NCBI GenBank assembly: GCA_012840535.1 | Contig: DULF01000093.1 | Span: 1-32,970, forward strand | Reading direction: 5' to 3' | DNA length: 32,970 nt | Source: Clostridiaceae bacterium | Lineage (GTDB): Bacteria; Bacillota; Clostridia; Acetivibrionales; DUMB01 | The notes under the pieces: generated by a model | What the model was told of the DNA's origin: nothing | Database searches by the model: none | What the model saw: only the letters and a program-made list of their open reading frames with translations | Part shown: positions 9,122 through 16,045 of the stretch, one piece after another | Position numbering within the stretch: the stretch's first letter is position 1 | Layout of the letters: each line of letters starts with the position of its first letter | Program-made: the position numbers and the translations under genes

Positions 9122-9150
9122 ATTTTATTTGAAAAAATACTGTTTGTCAA
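9122..9150 (-). promoter_or_regulatory. Strong promoter of the methyltransferase-isomerase operon
   Basis: Minus strand TTGACA (9145-9150), a 17-base spacer and TAAAAT (9122-9127). The predicted start near 9115 gives a leader of roughly 190 bases before the ATG at 8922. I see no recognisable riboswitch or strong terminator hairpin in that leader. The stretch 9151-9339 between this promoter and the tRNA terminator holds nothing else I can recognise. Confidence 0.75.
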
Positions 9151-9339
9151 GATTTTTAGTGTAAGAGCTGTGTTTATTCTGGGATAATATCACCTTGTTA
9201 ATTATCTTGAAGCAAAGCATTCGGGTCTGAGTGCGCGCTAGGCAATATACTGTTGGAGAAAGCTGTTACGGCCAAGAGTTATTTAAAAACGTTACATTCG
9301 AAAATGGTGAACAGAGTATTATCAAAATCCAAAACGCCG

Positions 9340-9364
9340 AAAACCCTGATAAAATCAGGGTTTT
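9340..9364 (-). terminator. Terminator after tRNA-Ala
   Basis: An 11-bp perfect stem, AAAACCCTGAT/ATCAGGGTTTT with a 3-base loop, begins 12 bases after the tRNA 3' end. On the minus strand it ends in TTTT followed by CGGCGTTTT, so the T tract is short. Because it is symmetric it could also act on the plus strand. Confidence 0.65.
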
Positions 9365-9375
9365 CAGACAAATCG

Positions 9376-9451
9376 TGGTGGAGCATAGGGGATTCGAACC
9401 CCTGACCCCCACACTGCCAGTGTGATGCGCTCCCAACTGCGCTAATGCCCC
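9376..9451 (-). tRNA. tRNA-Ala, anticodon GGC
   Basis: A 76-base tRNA with encoded CCA. The acceptor GGGGCAT pairs with ATGCTCC and includes the G3:U70 wobble recognised by alanyl-tRNA synthetase. The D arm is GCGC-AGTTGGGA-GCGC. The anticodon loop CTGGCAG reads GGC, decoding GCC (and GCT). The T arm is AGGGG-TTCGAAT-CCCCT. The discriminator base is A. The gene has its own promoter upstream and a hairpin downstream. Confidence 0.97.
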
Positions 9452-9485
9452 ATATATTTATTATTATTTTTGCGGCTTCATGCTT

Positions 9486-9515
9486 ATTTTAATATAGTGT
9501 GCACCTTTAAGTCAA
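9486..9515 (-). promoter_or_regulatory. Promoter of tRNA-Ala
   Basis: Minus strand TTGACT (9510-9515), an 18-base spacer and TAAAAT (9486-9491), about 35 bases ahead of the mature tRNA 5' end. It lies between the ylxP stop and the tRNA. Confidence 0.65.
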
Positions 9516-9557
9516 GCGTAATTTGCAACATTGCCTTTCCTTTGTTTTCATTTATCG

Positions 9558-9848
9558 TCAGCTTATATGAATAATCTCTGTACCGTAGTCCACAAGCACA
9601 ACCCTTCCGTCGTTTTCCACAAACCTTACAACACTGTTAAGCATGCTATCCGCGTGTCCTGTTTCGTTGGAAACGCAAGCCACTCCAATAACTGCATTCT
9701 TCCACTTGTTATTAAGTTCAATTTCAGCCACAGAGGCGTTATATCGGGATTTAAGCCTATCAATTATACTCTTTAATATATTCCTCTTATCTTTTAATGA
9801 AAAAGCTCCATTCATGGATAGCTCAATCCTGCAAACTCCTATAACCAT
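9558..9848 (-). CDS. ylxP: YlxP/DUF503 family small protein
   Basis: A 96-residue protein of the DUF503 (YlxP) family, small conserved Firmicutes proteins best known from the nusA-infB-rbfA region and suspected of a role in ribosome function. Family features are the opening MVIGVCRIEL, LKDKRNILKSIIDRLKSRYN near residue 20 and AVIGVACVSNE in the middle. I start at the ATG at 9846-9848 because GGAGGAG lies directly upstream; an ATG at 9860 overlaps that ribosome site. It starts 18 bases after the binding-lipoprotein gene and is presumably co-transcribed with it, an unusual neighbour for this family. Confidence 0.85.
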   Translation of the reverse strand: MVIGVCRIELSMNGAFSLKDKRNILKSIIDRLKSRYNASVAEIELNNKWKNAVIGVACVSNETGHADSMLNSVVRFVENDGRVVLVDYGTEIIHIS

Positions 9849-9866
9849 ATTCTCCTCCATTTAATG

Positions 9867-10868
9867 CTATCTTTGCCTGCTTGCTTCTATTGCTTTCCAG
9901 TTAATCTCATTAATATTGTCCTTATCGTATACTTTCATTGACATATAGTATTTTTCCTCTACCTTTTCTCCTTTAAAGTATAGGTCAATTGCATCAAAAA
10001 CAATTTGAGCCTGCTCATAAGGGCTTACTGTAACATTTGCCTTATAATATCTGCTGCTGTGGGCAAGGGCTTTCATTGCTTCCACAGACCATGAACCGGC
10101 ACAAACCACCACAATATTCTTTTTCGAGGCTTCAATTGCAGCTACTGCCCCGAATGCGGCATCATCAGTAACACCAAATACTATATCTATGTTCTCGCCC
10201 GAATTAATTAGATCTTCAATAACAGACATGGAATACGACCGGTCAGCTTTGCAGTCGTTCTGGCTGACAATCCTGACCTCCGGCATCTTACCAATTATTT
10301 CTTTGAAACCCCTGACTCTTTCCATGCAAAGATACTGGCTTGGCAAATCAAGTATCGCTATATTTGACTTTCCTGCCAAGTTCTCTTCAATGTAATTTTT
10401 CGTCCACTCCCCAATCATTTTCCCTGCCTTATAATTATCCCACACAACAGATGTGAGTAATTTTCCTCCTCTCGGAGGCTCATCGTAGGCAACAATCGGA
10501 ATATTGGCCTTATTTATCTGCTCGACGGTTGATATTATTTTGTTTGGTTCAACTGATGTCATCAGAATAAGGTCAACCTTTGCGGCAACAAAGTCCTCAA
10601 GTTGCTGGACCTGCCTGTAAAGGTCGGCATCCGCATCCTGTACAATGATTTTATAGCCCCTCATTTCAGCCTCATTTACAAAAGCCGCTTCCGTATCCCT
10701 ATAATACTCATCCTGTCTGTAATACAAAGAAAGTCCGATAACCTTTTTCTTTTCAGTATCTTCCTGCTCTGATACCATCATCACTCTGCCTGCAGTACAC
10801 CCGGTCAAAAGAATACCAAAAACAACAGTTATAAAAACCATCAACAGTTTGTTTCCAGGCATTATCAT
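9867..10868 (-). CDS. Sugar-binding lipoprotein, periplasmic-binding-protein type I (RbsB/LacI-like)
   Basis: A 333-residue secreted protein with a lipoprotein signal peptide (lipobox LLTGC, lipidated Cys24), so it sits on the outer face of the membrane. The mature part has the two-domain fold of ribose/xylose-type binding proteins: KKVIGLSLYYRQDEYYRD at the start of domain 1, DLILMTSVEPN, PIVAYDEPP, and domain 2 with RVRGFKEIIGK and IDIVFGVTDDAAFGAVAAIEA. The ATG at 10866-10868 has AAGGAGAG upstream. It has its own promoter and no CUT2 permease or ATPase beside it, so it is probably not a plain transporter subunit. Such stand-alone proteins can be ligand sensors for YesM/LytS-type kinases, as in the XylFII-LytS-YesN xylose system. 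That role is inferred. Confidence 0.85.
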   Translation of the reverse strand: MIMPGNKLLMVFITVVFGILLTGCTAGRVMMVSEQEDTEKKKVIGLSLYYRQDEYYRDTEAAFVNEAEMRGYKIIVQDADADLYRQVQQLEDFVAAKVDLILMTSVEPNKIISTVEQINKANIPIVAYDEPPRGGKLLTSVVWDNYKAGKMIGEWTKNYIEENLAGKSNIAILDLPSQYLCMERVRGFKEIIGKMPEVRIVSQNDCKADRSYSMSVIEDLINSGENIDIVFGVTDDAAFGAVAAIEASKKNIVVVCAGSWSVEAMKALAHSSRYYKANVTVSPYEQAQIVFDAIDLYFKGEKVEEKYYMSMKVYDKDNINEINWKAIEASRQR

Positions 10869-10887
10869 AAAAGCTCTCCTTTGTAAG

Positions 10888-10916
10888 AAAAGCATCTACC
10901 ACAGGCAGATGCTTTT
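10888..10916 (-). terminator. Leader hairpin ahead of the binding-lipoprotein gene; also end of the ABC operon
   Basis: A 10-bp perfect stem, AAAAGCATCT/AGATGCTTTT with a 9-base loop, ends eight bases before the AAGGAG ribosome site of the 10868 gene. It lies about 80-110 bases past the permease stop and begins some ten bases after the predicted start of the lipoprotein transcript. It can serve as a terminator for the ABC operon and as an attenuator or 5' stabiliser. The T tract (TTTTCTT) is short. Confidence 0.6.
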
Positions 10917-10931
10917 AATGCTGATAATTAA

Positions 10932-10960
10932 AGTATAACATTTCATTATCCACATTTCAA
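10932..10960 (-). promoter_or_regulatory. Promoter of the binding lipoprotein and ylxP
   Basis: Minus strand TTGAAA (10955-10960), a 17-base spacer and TATACT (10932-10937), with an extended TG one base ahead of the -10 box. The predicted start near 10925 leaves a leader of about 57 bases, mostly occupied by the hairpin at 10888-10916. Confidence 0.7.
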
Positions 10961-10998
10961 CAATAACAATCGGCTTATGCCTTATTCAAACAATCAGG

Positions 10999-11835
10999 CT
11001 ACTCTTTAACACCACCCGCTGTCAGTCCGCTTATAAGGTGTTTTTCTATCAGAAGGAAAAGAACTATTACAGGTACTGTAGCAATTGCAGATGTTGCAAA
11101 CAGATACTGCCATTGTATGTCATACCTTCCAAAGAAAGCATAAATACCAACTGTCAATGGTTTCAAATGCTCAGTGGACATTATCGTCAATGCCACGGTA
11201 AACTCATTCCAGGCAGCAATAAATACAAATATAAGCGCAGTAATAATTCCTGGCGCAGAAAGAGGCAAAAGCACTTTTCTTAGAGCCTGCCATTTTGAAC
11301 ATCCGTCAATCCATGCCGCTTGTTCAAGCTCATAGGGAATGGAAGCAAAATAGCCTCTTAATATCCACACGGCAAACGCCTGGTTGAAAGCGGCATCAAC
11401 AAGCACCAGCCCCCATAGGGAGTCTATCAGCCCGAACATTCCGATTATCCTGTAAAGGCCTACAAGTAAAACTATAGGCGAAAACATTTGCGTTATTATT
11501 ATCATGTAAAGATAGGCTTTGGAACCTTTGAATCTCATCCTGGCAAGGGCATAAGCAGCGGGAATTGCACATATAAGCGCTATAATTGTTGAAAGCGATG
11601 CAACAAATATTGTATTGGTAATAAAATTCACCAGCATTACCTTTTCCCATATATCAATGAAATTGCCCGGTGTCCAGACTTTAGGCAAAAAATGAGGAGG
11701 TATGGCATATACTTCAGACTTAGGTTTCAATGCCGTCAATACCATAACTACATAGGGAAAAAGCAAAACTACTAAAAGAACTATTACCGAAACCACCATT
11801 AAACATTTTCCGATAGTTATTTTTCTGCTGTGCAT
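10999..11835 (-). CDS. CUT1 sugar ABC transporter permease, MalG type
   Basis: A 278-residue inner-membrane permease with about six transmembrane segments, the first at residues 11-33 (MVVSVIVLLVVLLFPYVVMV). The cytoplasmic EAA loop ELEQAAWIDGCSKWQALRKV followed by LPLSAPGI is the docking site for the ATPase. Family: binding-protein-dependent transport permease, MalFG. The ATG at 11833-11835 directly follows the stop codon of the MalF-type gene, with GAGGAGGT upstream inside that gene, so the two are translationally coupled. It is the last gene of the operon. The substrate is unknown; CUT1 systems of this shape usually take up di- or oligosaccharides. Confidence 0.93.
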   Translation of the reverse strand: MHSRKITIGKCLMVVSVIVLLVVLLFPYVVMVLTALKPKSEVYAIPPHFLPKVWTPGNFIDIWEKVMLVNFITNTIFVASLSTIIALICAIPAAYALARMRFKGSKAYLYMIIITQMFSPIVLLVGLYRIIGMFGLIDSLWGLVLVDAAFNQAFAVWILRGYFASIPYELEQAAWIDGCSKWQALRKVLLPLSAPGIITALIFVFIAAWNEFTVALTIMSTEHLKPLTVGIYAFFGRYDIQWQYLFATSAIATVPVIVLFLLIEKHLISGLTAGGVKE

Positions 11836-12771
11836 TTAGTCCGACCTCCTCATGACGATAGATACATACAGAATTGAGAAGGCAAGTAGAATCAAGAAAC
11901 TAATTACTGAAACTGCTGCTGCCTGCCCCATTTTGTTCGCCTGGAATGCCATCTTGTAAAGGTAAGTAACTACCGTATCAGTCTGGTTCAGAGGATCTCC
12001 CCTGGTTATAGTCCAGATAATCGGGAATGAATTAAATACATATATAACGTTTAACACAGTACTGACTGTTAATGACTCTTTTAAAAGAGGCAGAGTTATA
12101 TAACAAAAACTCCTCCACCCGCTGGCGCCGTCAATACTCCCGGATTCATACAGAACTATAGGTATAGTCTGCAGCCCTGCCAGTATGACAAAAGATGTAA
12201 AAGGTATCGTAACAAAAATTCCCACCCATATCAGGACAGGAAACGATATTTCCGGTTTTGCAAGCCAATATATGTTTTCCTTAATAATACCAGCCTTTTG
12301 GAGGATAAGATTCATTATTCCATAATTGAAATCAAATATATATTTCCACATTGCAGCAGTGATAATCAGCGAAGTCGCCCAGGGAAATATTAACACTGCT
12401 CTTACTATCCGCCTTCCCGGAAACTTCTTGTTGAGAATCAATGCAATGCCAATTGAAAGCACCGTACTGATTCCAACCACTGCAATTGTCCAGACGAGTG
12501 TATTCTTAAGAACAATCAAAAATGCTTTATCGCTGAATAAATCTTTAAAATTGCCGAATCCTATTAGTCCTTTCCTGATACCCGCAAGGCTCACTTTTGA
12601 AAATGATGTTAAAAACAATTCCAGTATAGGAACAAATATAATTACAGCAATAAGCAGCACACTTGGCGCTATCCATAGATATGGAATCAATTTTTTTATT
12701 TTGCCTTTTTTTCCTATTCCTTTAATGGTTTTGTTATTGTGTTGCAGACTGGTTACTACTGTATCGTTCAT
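11836..12771 (-). CDS. CUT1 sugar ABC transporter permease, MalF type
   Basis: A 311-residue permease partner of the MalG-type protein. A hydrophilic N-terminus of about 30 residues precedes the first membrane segment (LIPYLWIAPSVLLIAVIIFV), and about five more segments follow. The EAA loop reads LYESGSIDGASGWRSFCYIT and continues LPLLKES. The ATG at 12769-12771 (MNDTVVTSLQ) has GGAGGAAT upstream; a longer reading to 12816 would run through the intergenic hairpin. It follows the binding-protein gene by 83 bases that hold a hairpin with duplicated arms. No ATP-binding subunit is in the window, so a shared MsmX-type ATPase elsewhere is expected. Confidence 0.93.
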   Translation of the reverse strand: MNDTVVTSLQHNNKTIKGIGKKGKIKKLIPYLWIAPSVLLIAVIIFVPILELFLTSFSKVSLAGIRKGLIGFGNFKDLFSDKAFLIVLKNTLVWTIAVVGISTVLSIGIALILNKKFPGRRIVRAVLIFPWATSLIITAAMWKYIFDFNYGIMNLILQKAGIIKENIYWLAKPEISFPVLIWVGIFVTIPFTSFVILAGLQTIPIVLYESGSIDGASGWRSFCYITLPLLKESLTVSTVLNVIYVFNSFPIIWTITRGDPLNQTDTVVTYLYKMAFQANKMGQAAAVSVISFLILLAFSILYVSIVMRRSD

Positions 12772-12782
12772 ATCATTCCTCC

Positions 12783-12839
12783 AATGAAAGGTGACATTCC
12801 TAATGAAAGGTGACATCCTCTTTGAGGGATGTCACCTTT
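12783..12839 (-). repeat. Intercistronic hairpin with duplicated 3' arm
   Basis: Two near-identical direct repeats of AATGAAAGGTGACAT(T)CC lie at 12783-12800 and 12802-12818. The inner copy forms a 13-bp stem with 12827-12839 (GGATGTCACCTTT). On the transcript the order is stem arm, first partner, second partner, then the MalF ribosome site GGAGGA. Hairpins after binding-protein genes commonly protect the upstream message and lower permease expression. The second partner makes an alternative pairing next to the ribosome site possible. Confidence 0.7.
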
Positions 12840-12854
12840 TGAATCGCTATCGTT

Positions 12855-14105
12855 TTACCCCTCAGCTTTCTTCTGTGCATCGTTCAATGCTTGTTCTACT
12901 GTTTTCTCACCAAGTATTGCTTCCTGGCAAGCCTTGATAATTTCAAGGCGCATTTCGCCGTATTTCGGATCAGTCAATGGATAGAATTTTGCTACAGGCA
13001 GAAGATCAATAAATTGTTTTATCGTTTCATCCTTCCCTGCCATGATTTTACCAGCAGTCTCGGTAGCCGGCAGCATTCCTTCAATGTTCATGAATTCTTC
13101 ATAGCGGGAATCCTCGAAGAAAAAGTCAAGGAATTTTCCAATTGCCCCAGGAACTTTAGTGGAATTAAAGATCATAAGGAAATCCTGAACTCCCAAGCTC
13201 ATGGGCGGTTTACCTTCATTCACAGGTATCGGCGCAATTCCGTATTCACAGTCAGGTGCTTCGGATTTCAAAATCGTGGGGAAGAAATTAGCTGTAATCA
13301 GCATGCCGAGTTTTCCCTGTCCGAATACCTTCTGTAACTCGTCACGGTTGATTGCAGTTGGTTGAGGATTGGTTGCTTTTTCCTTGTTAATAAGGTCTAC
13401 CATGAATTGTACCGCTTCAATATTTTCAGGACTGTTAATTACCCATTTTCCATCTCTCTTGAAATCTCCGCCATTACCCCATATGAAGTATGCAAAGAAG
13501 GCCTGTCCTTCAAAGTTTGTCATTTCAATACCAAACGGGTCGATTCCTGTTTTTTCCTTTATTACCTTGCATACATCAATCAATTCACTCCAAGTTTTAG
13601 GAGGCTCGGTTATTCCTGCTTGCTCAAAAACTGCTTTATTGTAGTAAAGGCTGCGGATTGATGCAAGGAATGGCATTGCATAAGCTTTGCCATCAATCTT
13701 ACATGCATCATAGAAGGAATCATAGAACTTTTCTTTCAACTCAGGAGATATAACTTCTTCAACCTCCATCAAAAGATCATCTTCCACAAACCTGGAAAAG
13801 TAACTGAAGTTGAGAAGGTCCGGAGCCTGCTTTGTAGATACCATGGTGTTTATTTTCTGCTCAATTATATCCCAGCCAACAACCTGAAGGTCAATTTCTA
13901 TGTTCTTGTTCTCTTTTTGAAAATCTTCTACGACTTTTCTGGCAAAAGGTTCCGTTGCATTACTATATTGCGCAATTACAAAAGTGAATTTACCGGATTC
14001 ACCTTTTTTTCCTCCCGCTCCTTGACACCCTGTAAGGAGCAAACCTGCCACCATCGCAATACAAATTACCAGAGCCAACGTTCCAAGTAATTTCTTTTTA
14101 CTCAT
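12855..14105 (-). CDS. CUT1 extracellular sugar-binding lipoprotein
   Basis: A 416-residue family 1 solute-binding lipoprotein. Its signal peptide ends in the lipobox LLTGC with lipidated Cys27. The mature protein shows family 1 patterns: EIDLQVVGWDIIEQKINTMV, DLLNFSYFSRF, YAMPFLASIRSLYYNKAVFE, TWSELIDVCK, and FGQGKLGMLITANFF. It delivers a sugar to the two permeases encoded downstream. I start at the ATG at 14103-14105 (MSKKKLLG), eleven bases after AAGGA; an in-frame ATG at 14117 abuts that site and is less likely. First gene of its operon, 332 bases downstream of the intact response regulator that probably activates it. The ligand cannot be named. Confidence 0.92.
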   Translation of the reverse strand: MSKKKLLGTLALVICIAMVAGLLLTGCQGAGGKKGESGKFTFVIAQYSNATEPFARKVVEDFQKENKNIEIDLQVVGWDIIEQKINTMVSTKQAPDLLNFSYFSRFVEDDLLMEVEEVISPELKEKFYDSFYDACKIDGKAYAMPFLASIRSLYYNKAVFEQAGITEPPKTWSELIDVCKVIKEKTGIDPFGIEMTNFEGQAFFAYFIWGNGGDFKRDGKWVINSPENIEAVQFMVDLINKEKATNPQPTAINRDELQKVFGQGKLGMLITANFFPTILKSEAPDCEYGIAPIPVNEGKPPMSLGVQDFLMIFNSTKVPGAIGKFLDFFFEDSRYEEFMNIEGMLPATETAGKIMAGKDETIKQFIDLLPVAKFYPLTDPKYGEMRLEIIKACQEAILGEKTVEQALNDAQKKAEG

Positions 14106-14437
14106 GCGCAATCCCATCCTTTCTTTTACTTAAATAGGAAAAATACTAAGAAGCTGAGATTTTGAGAAGATGTTTGTGAAATTGCTTAAGATTGCTTAAA
14201 TATTTTTTTTATCCCCCCTTGCGTTCAAATTAATTTTTGAGCAAACTGCTGCAAAGCCTGTTGTTTGCATATTGTTTTGAAATGTTAGTACAATATAAAC
14301 CATTATCAATAGTCAAAAAGATAGCTCATCTTGAAATAAACTGTTCTTCTGAATATTTTAGAGGCGTTTCACAATTATTATTTTAATATTGGAAGTATTT
14401 ATAAATGAATAGAAAAATCATAGAAATGGTTTAAAAA
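14106..14437. other. Regulatory gap upstream of the ABC operon
   Basis: A 332-base gene-free stretch between the response-regulator stop and the binding-protein start. It contains a tandem direct repeat ATTGCTTAA at 14181-14189 and 14191-14199 (ten-base period), an inverted pair GCAAAC/GTTTGC at 14241-14246 and 14263-14268, and a weak promoter-like pair at 14282-14309. These are plausible contact sites for the neighbouring AraC-type regulator, but the assignment is inference. Confidence 0.4.
14282..14309 (-). promoter_or_regulatory. Weak promoter candidate for the ABC operon
   Basis: Minus strand TTGATA (14304-14309), a 16-base spacer and TAACAT (14282-14287). The -10 box is poor (four of six), which suits an activator-dependent promoter, but other placements in this AT-rich stretch are possible. 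Confidence 0.3.
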
Positions 14438-16024
14438 CTATACTTCTTTGTACTGGCTGGGTGTAAGTCCTGTTACTTTTCTAAAAACCGTACTGAAATA
14501 ATGCTGGTCGCTGAACCCAACCATCCGTGCTACTTCATAAACCATATATTTAGGGTTTTTTAGAAGTTCCATTGCCTTTTTTACTCTAACTTTATTCACA
14601 TAATCGCTGACTGTCATGCCTGTTTCTCCCTTAAAAATCCTCCCAAGATAATCCTGATTCAGAAAAAGCCTGTCGGAAAGGTATTTAGTTGTTATGTCTT
14701 CCCTATAATTTTCAATTATTATTTTCTTTGCCATTTCAACAATATTCCTGGATCTCTTTTCCCTTAAGCGCTCTATATGATCAATACACCTGTCAATCAG
14801 TTTAACCATCCATTCTTTTATTTCATCTATGGTACTGAAACGGTATATCTCTGCATATGGGTTAACATATTCAGGGAACACCTCGCTCAAGAGTTTTCCT
14901 GACTCAGAAAGCACGGCTGAAACCAGGGCCAGAATAAGATTGCAATATGAGTAAATGCAGTCCAATGTTACATTTTTACCGCAGCTCATAAAACTATCGA
15001 AAAAGTTATTTAACATTTGATATAATTTCTCCCGCAAACATAGTCTCAAGTTAATTTTAAACTCCTCAATTTCGAAGGATATGCCGGGCATTCCATTATC
15101 TGCGGTAATATTCCAGTAAGGTATGATACTGCCTTCTCCCATAATAATCTTATGTTTTACAGAATTCAAGGCTTCAATATAGGTCTTGCGAATGCCGGCA
15201 ATACCTTTATAAATCCTTCCAACACCTATGGTAGCAACTATTGGGGCTGCTTTTTCAATTTCATTTTTTATGTGTCCAAGTTCATCTAAAACATCCTCTT
15301 CCCTGTCATCATCCGTTTTCTCAAACAGAAGCACAATCTGCTCGGAAGCGGCAAAAAATACATTGAAATCCTTACAGACTTGCACTAAATCACTCAGCAA
15401 TTTCTCTATGTATTGATTAAGCATTTCACGCTCCTCAATGCCGGAAAAAGTTTGGTCATATGAAATATCAAGAATTGCAGCCTGAAACAGGTCGGATTTT
15501 ATGTTTATATTGAAAAACTTGATTTTTGATTCAAATATTTCATTACTTACCTTGCCGGATATTAAATCATTAAAAAACCTTTCTTTAAGCAAATTTAGAT
15601 TCTGACGGACCTGCTGTCTGAGATTTTCAAGTTCGAATTTCCTGGAAGCCTTATCATCCAGGTTTCTCTTAATTTCATTTGCTATGTCGATGATATCCTG
15701 CGGAGTAACAGGCTTCAGCAAGTATTTCGAAGCTCCATACTCCAATGCCGCTTTCGCATATTCAAATTCATCATGCCCGCTTAAAACAACAGTGGTAAGC
15801 GCAATTCCCCTTTGCCTCAATTCCTTTAAAAGATCAACTCCATCCATTACCGGCATTCTAATGTCCAGTATCATTGCGTCGATCTTTTCTTGTGTAATAA
15901 TCTCCAATGCTTTTAAACCGTTTTTTGCCGTCTTTATATTAAAATAGCTTGCTTTCTCCCGGATACAATTTTCAATGCCCTCTCTTATTTCCGCTTCATC
16001 TTCAACTATAAGCAAATTGTACAT
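14438..16024 (-). CDS. YesN-type response regulator, REC plus AraC DNA-binding domain
   Basis: A 528-residue response regulator. The N-terminal receiver domain (about 1-120) has the acidic pair Glu8/Asp9, phosphoacceptor Asp54 (ILDIRMP), Ser82 and Lys104 (LLKP). A middle region of about 270 residues follows, including GVGRIYKGIAGIRKTYIEAL, a pattern common in YesN proteins. The C-terminal AraC-type double helix-turn-helix (about 425-525) contains RIFKGETGMTVSDYVN and VGFSDQHYFSTVFRKVTGLTPSQYK. The ATG at 16022-16024 has GGGGGGA upstream. It follows its kinase by 21 bases and precedes the ABC operon, so it very likely activates sugar uptake in response to the kinase. Confidence 0.93.
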   Translation of the reverse strand: MYNLLIVEDEAEIREGIENCIREKASYFNIKTAKNGLKALEIITQEKIDAMILDIRMPVMDGVDLLKELRQRGIALTTVVLSGHDEFEYAKAALEYGASKYLLKPVTPQDIIDIANEIKRNLDDKASRKFELENLRQQVRQNLNLLKERFFNDLISGKVSNEIFESKIKFFNINIKSDLFQAAILDISYDQTFSGIEEREMLNQYIEKLLSDLVQVCKDFNVFFAASEQIVLLFEKTDDDREEDVLDELGHIKNEIEKAAPIVATIGVGRIYKGIAGIRKTYIEALNSVKHKIIMGEGSIIPYWNITADNGMPGISFEIEEFKINLRLCLREKLYQMLNNFFDSFMSCGKNVTLDCIYSYCNLILALVSAVLSESGKLLSEVFPEYVNPYAEIYRFSTIDEIKEWMVKLIDRCIDHIERLREKRSRNIVEMAKKIIIENYREDITTKYLSDRLFLNQDYLGRIFKGETGMTVSDYVNKVRVKKAMELLKNPKYMVYEVARMVGFSDQHYFSTVFRKVTGLTPSQYKEV

Positions 16025-16045
16025 TGACGTCCCCCCTTGGTATTA

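Noticed and set aside
9231-9425. Plus-strand ORF of 64 residues ending in RGFEPLTPTLPV
   Set aside because: It runs antisense through the tRNA-Ala gene; this C-terminal string is a well-known false protein produced by translating tRNA complements.
14200-14220. T8 and C6 runs as an intrinsic terminator
   Set aside because: No stem of useful length lies next to the T run on either strand; it is only local low complexity.
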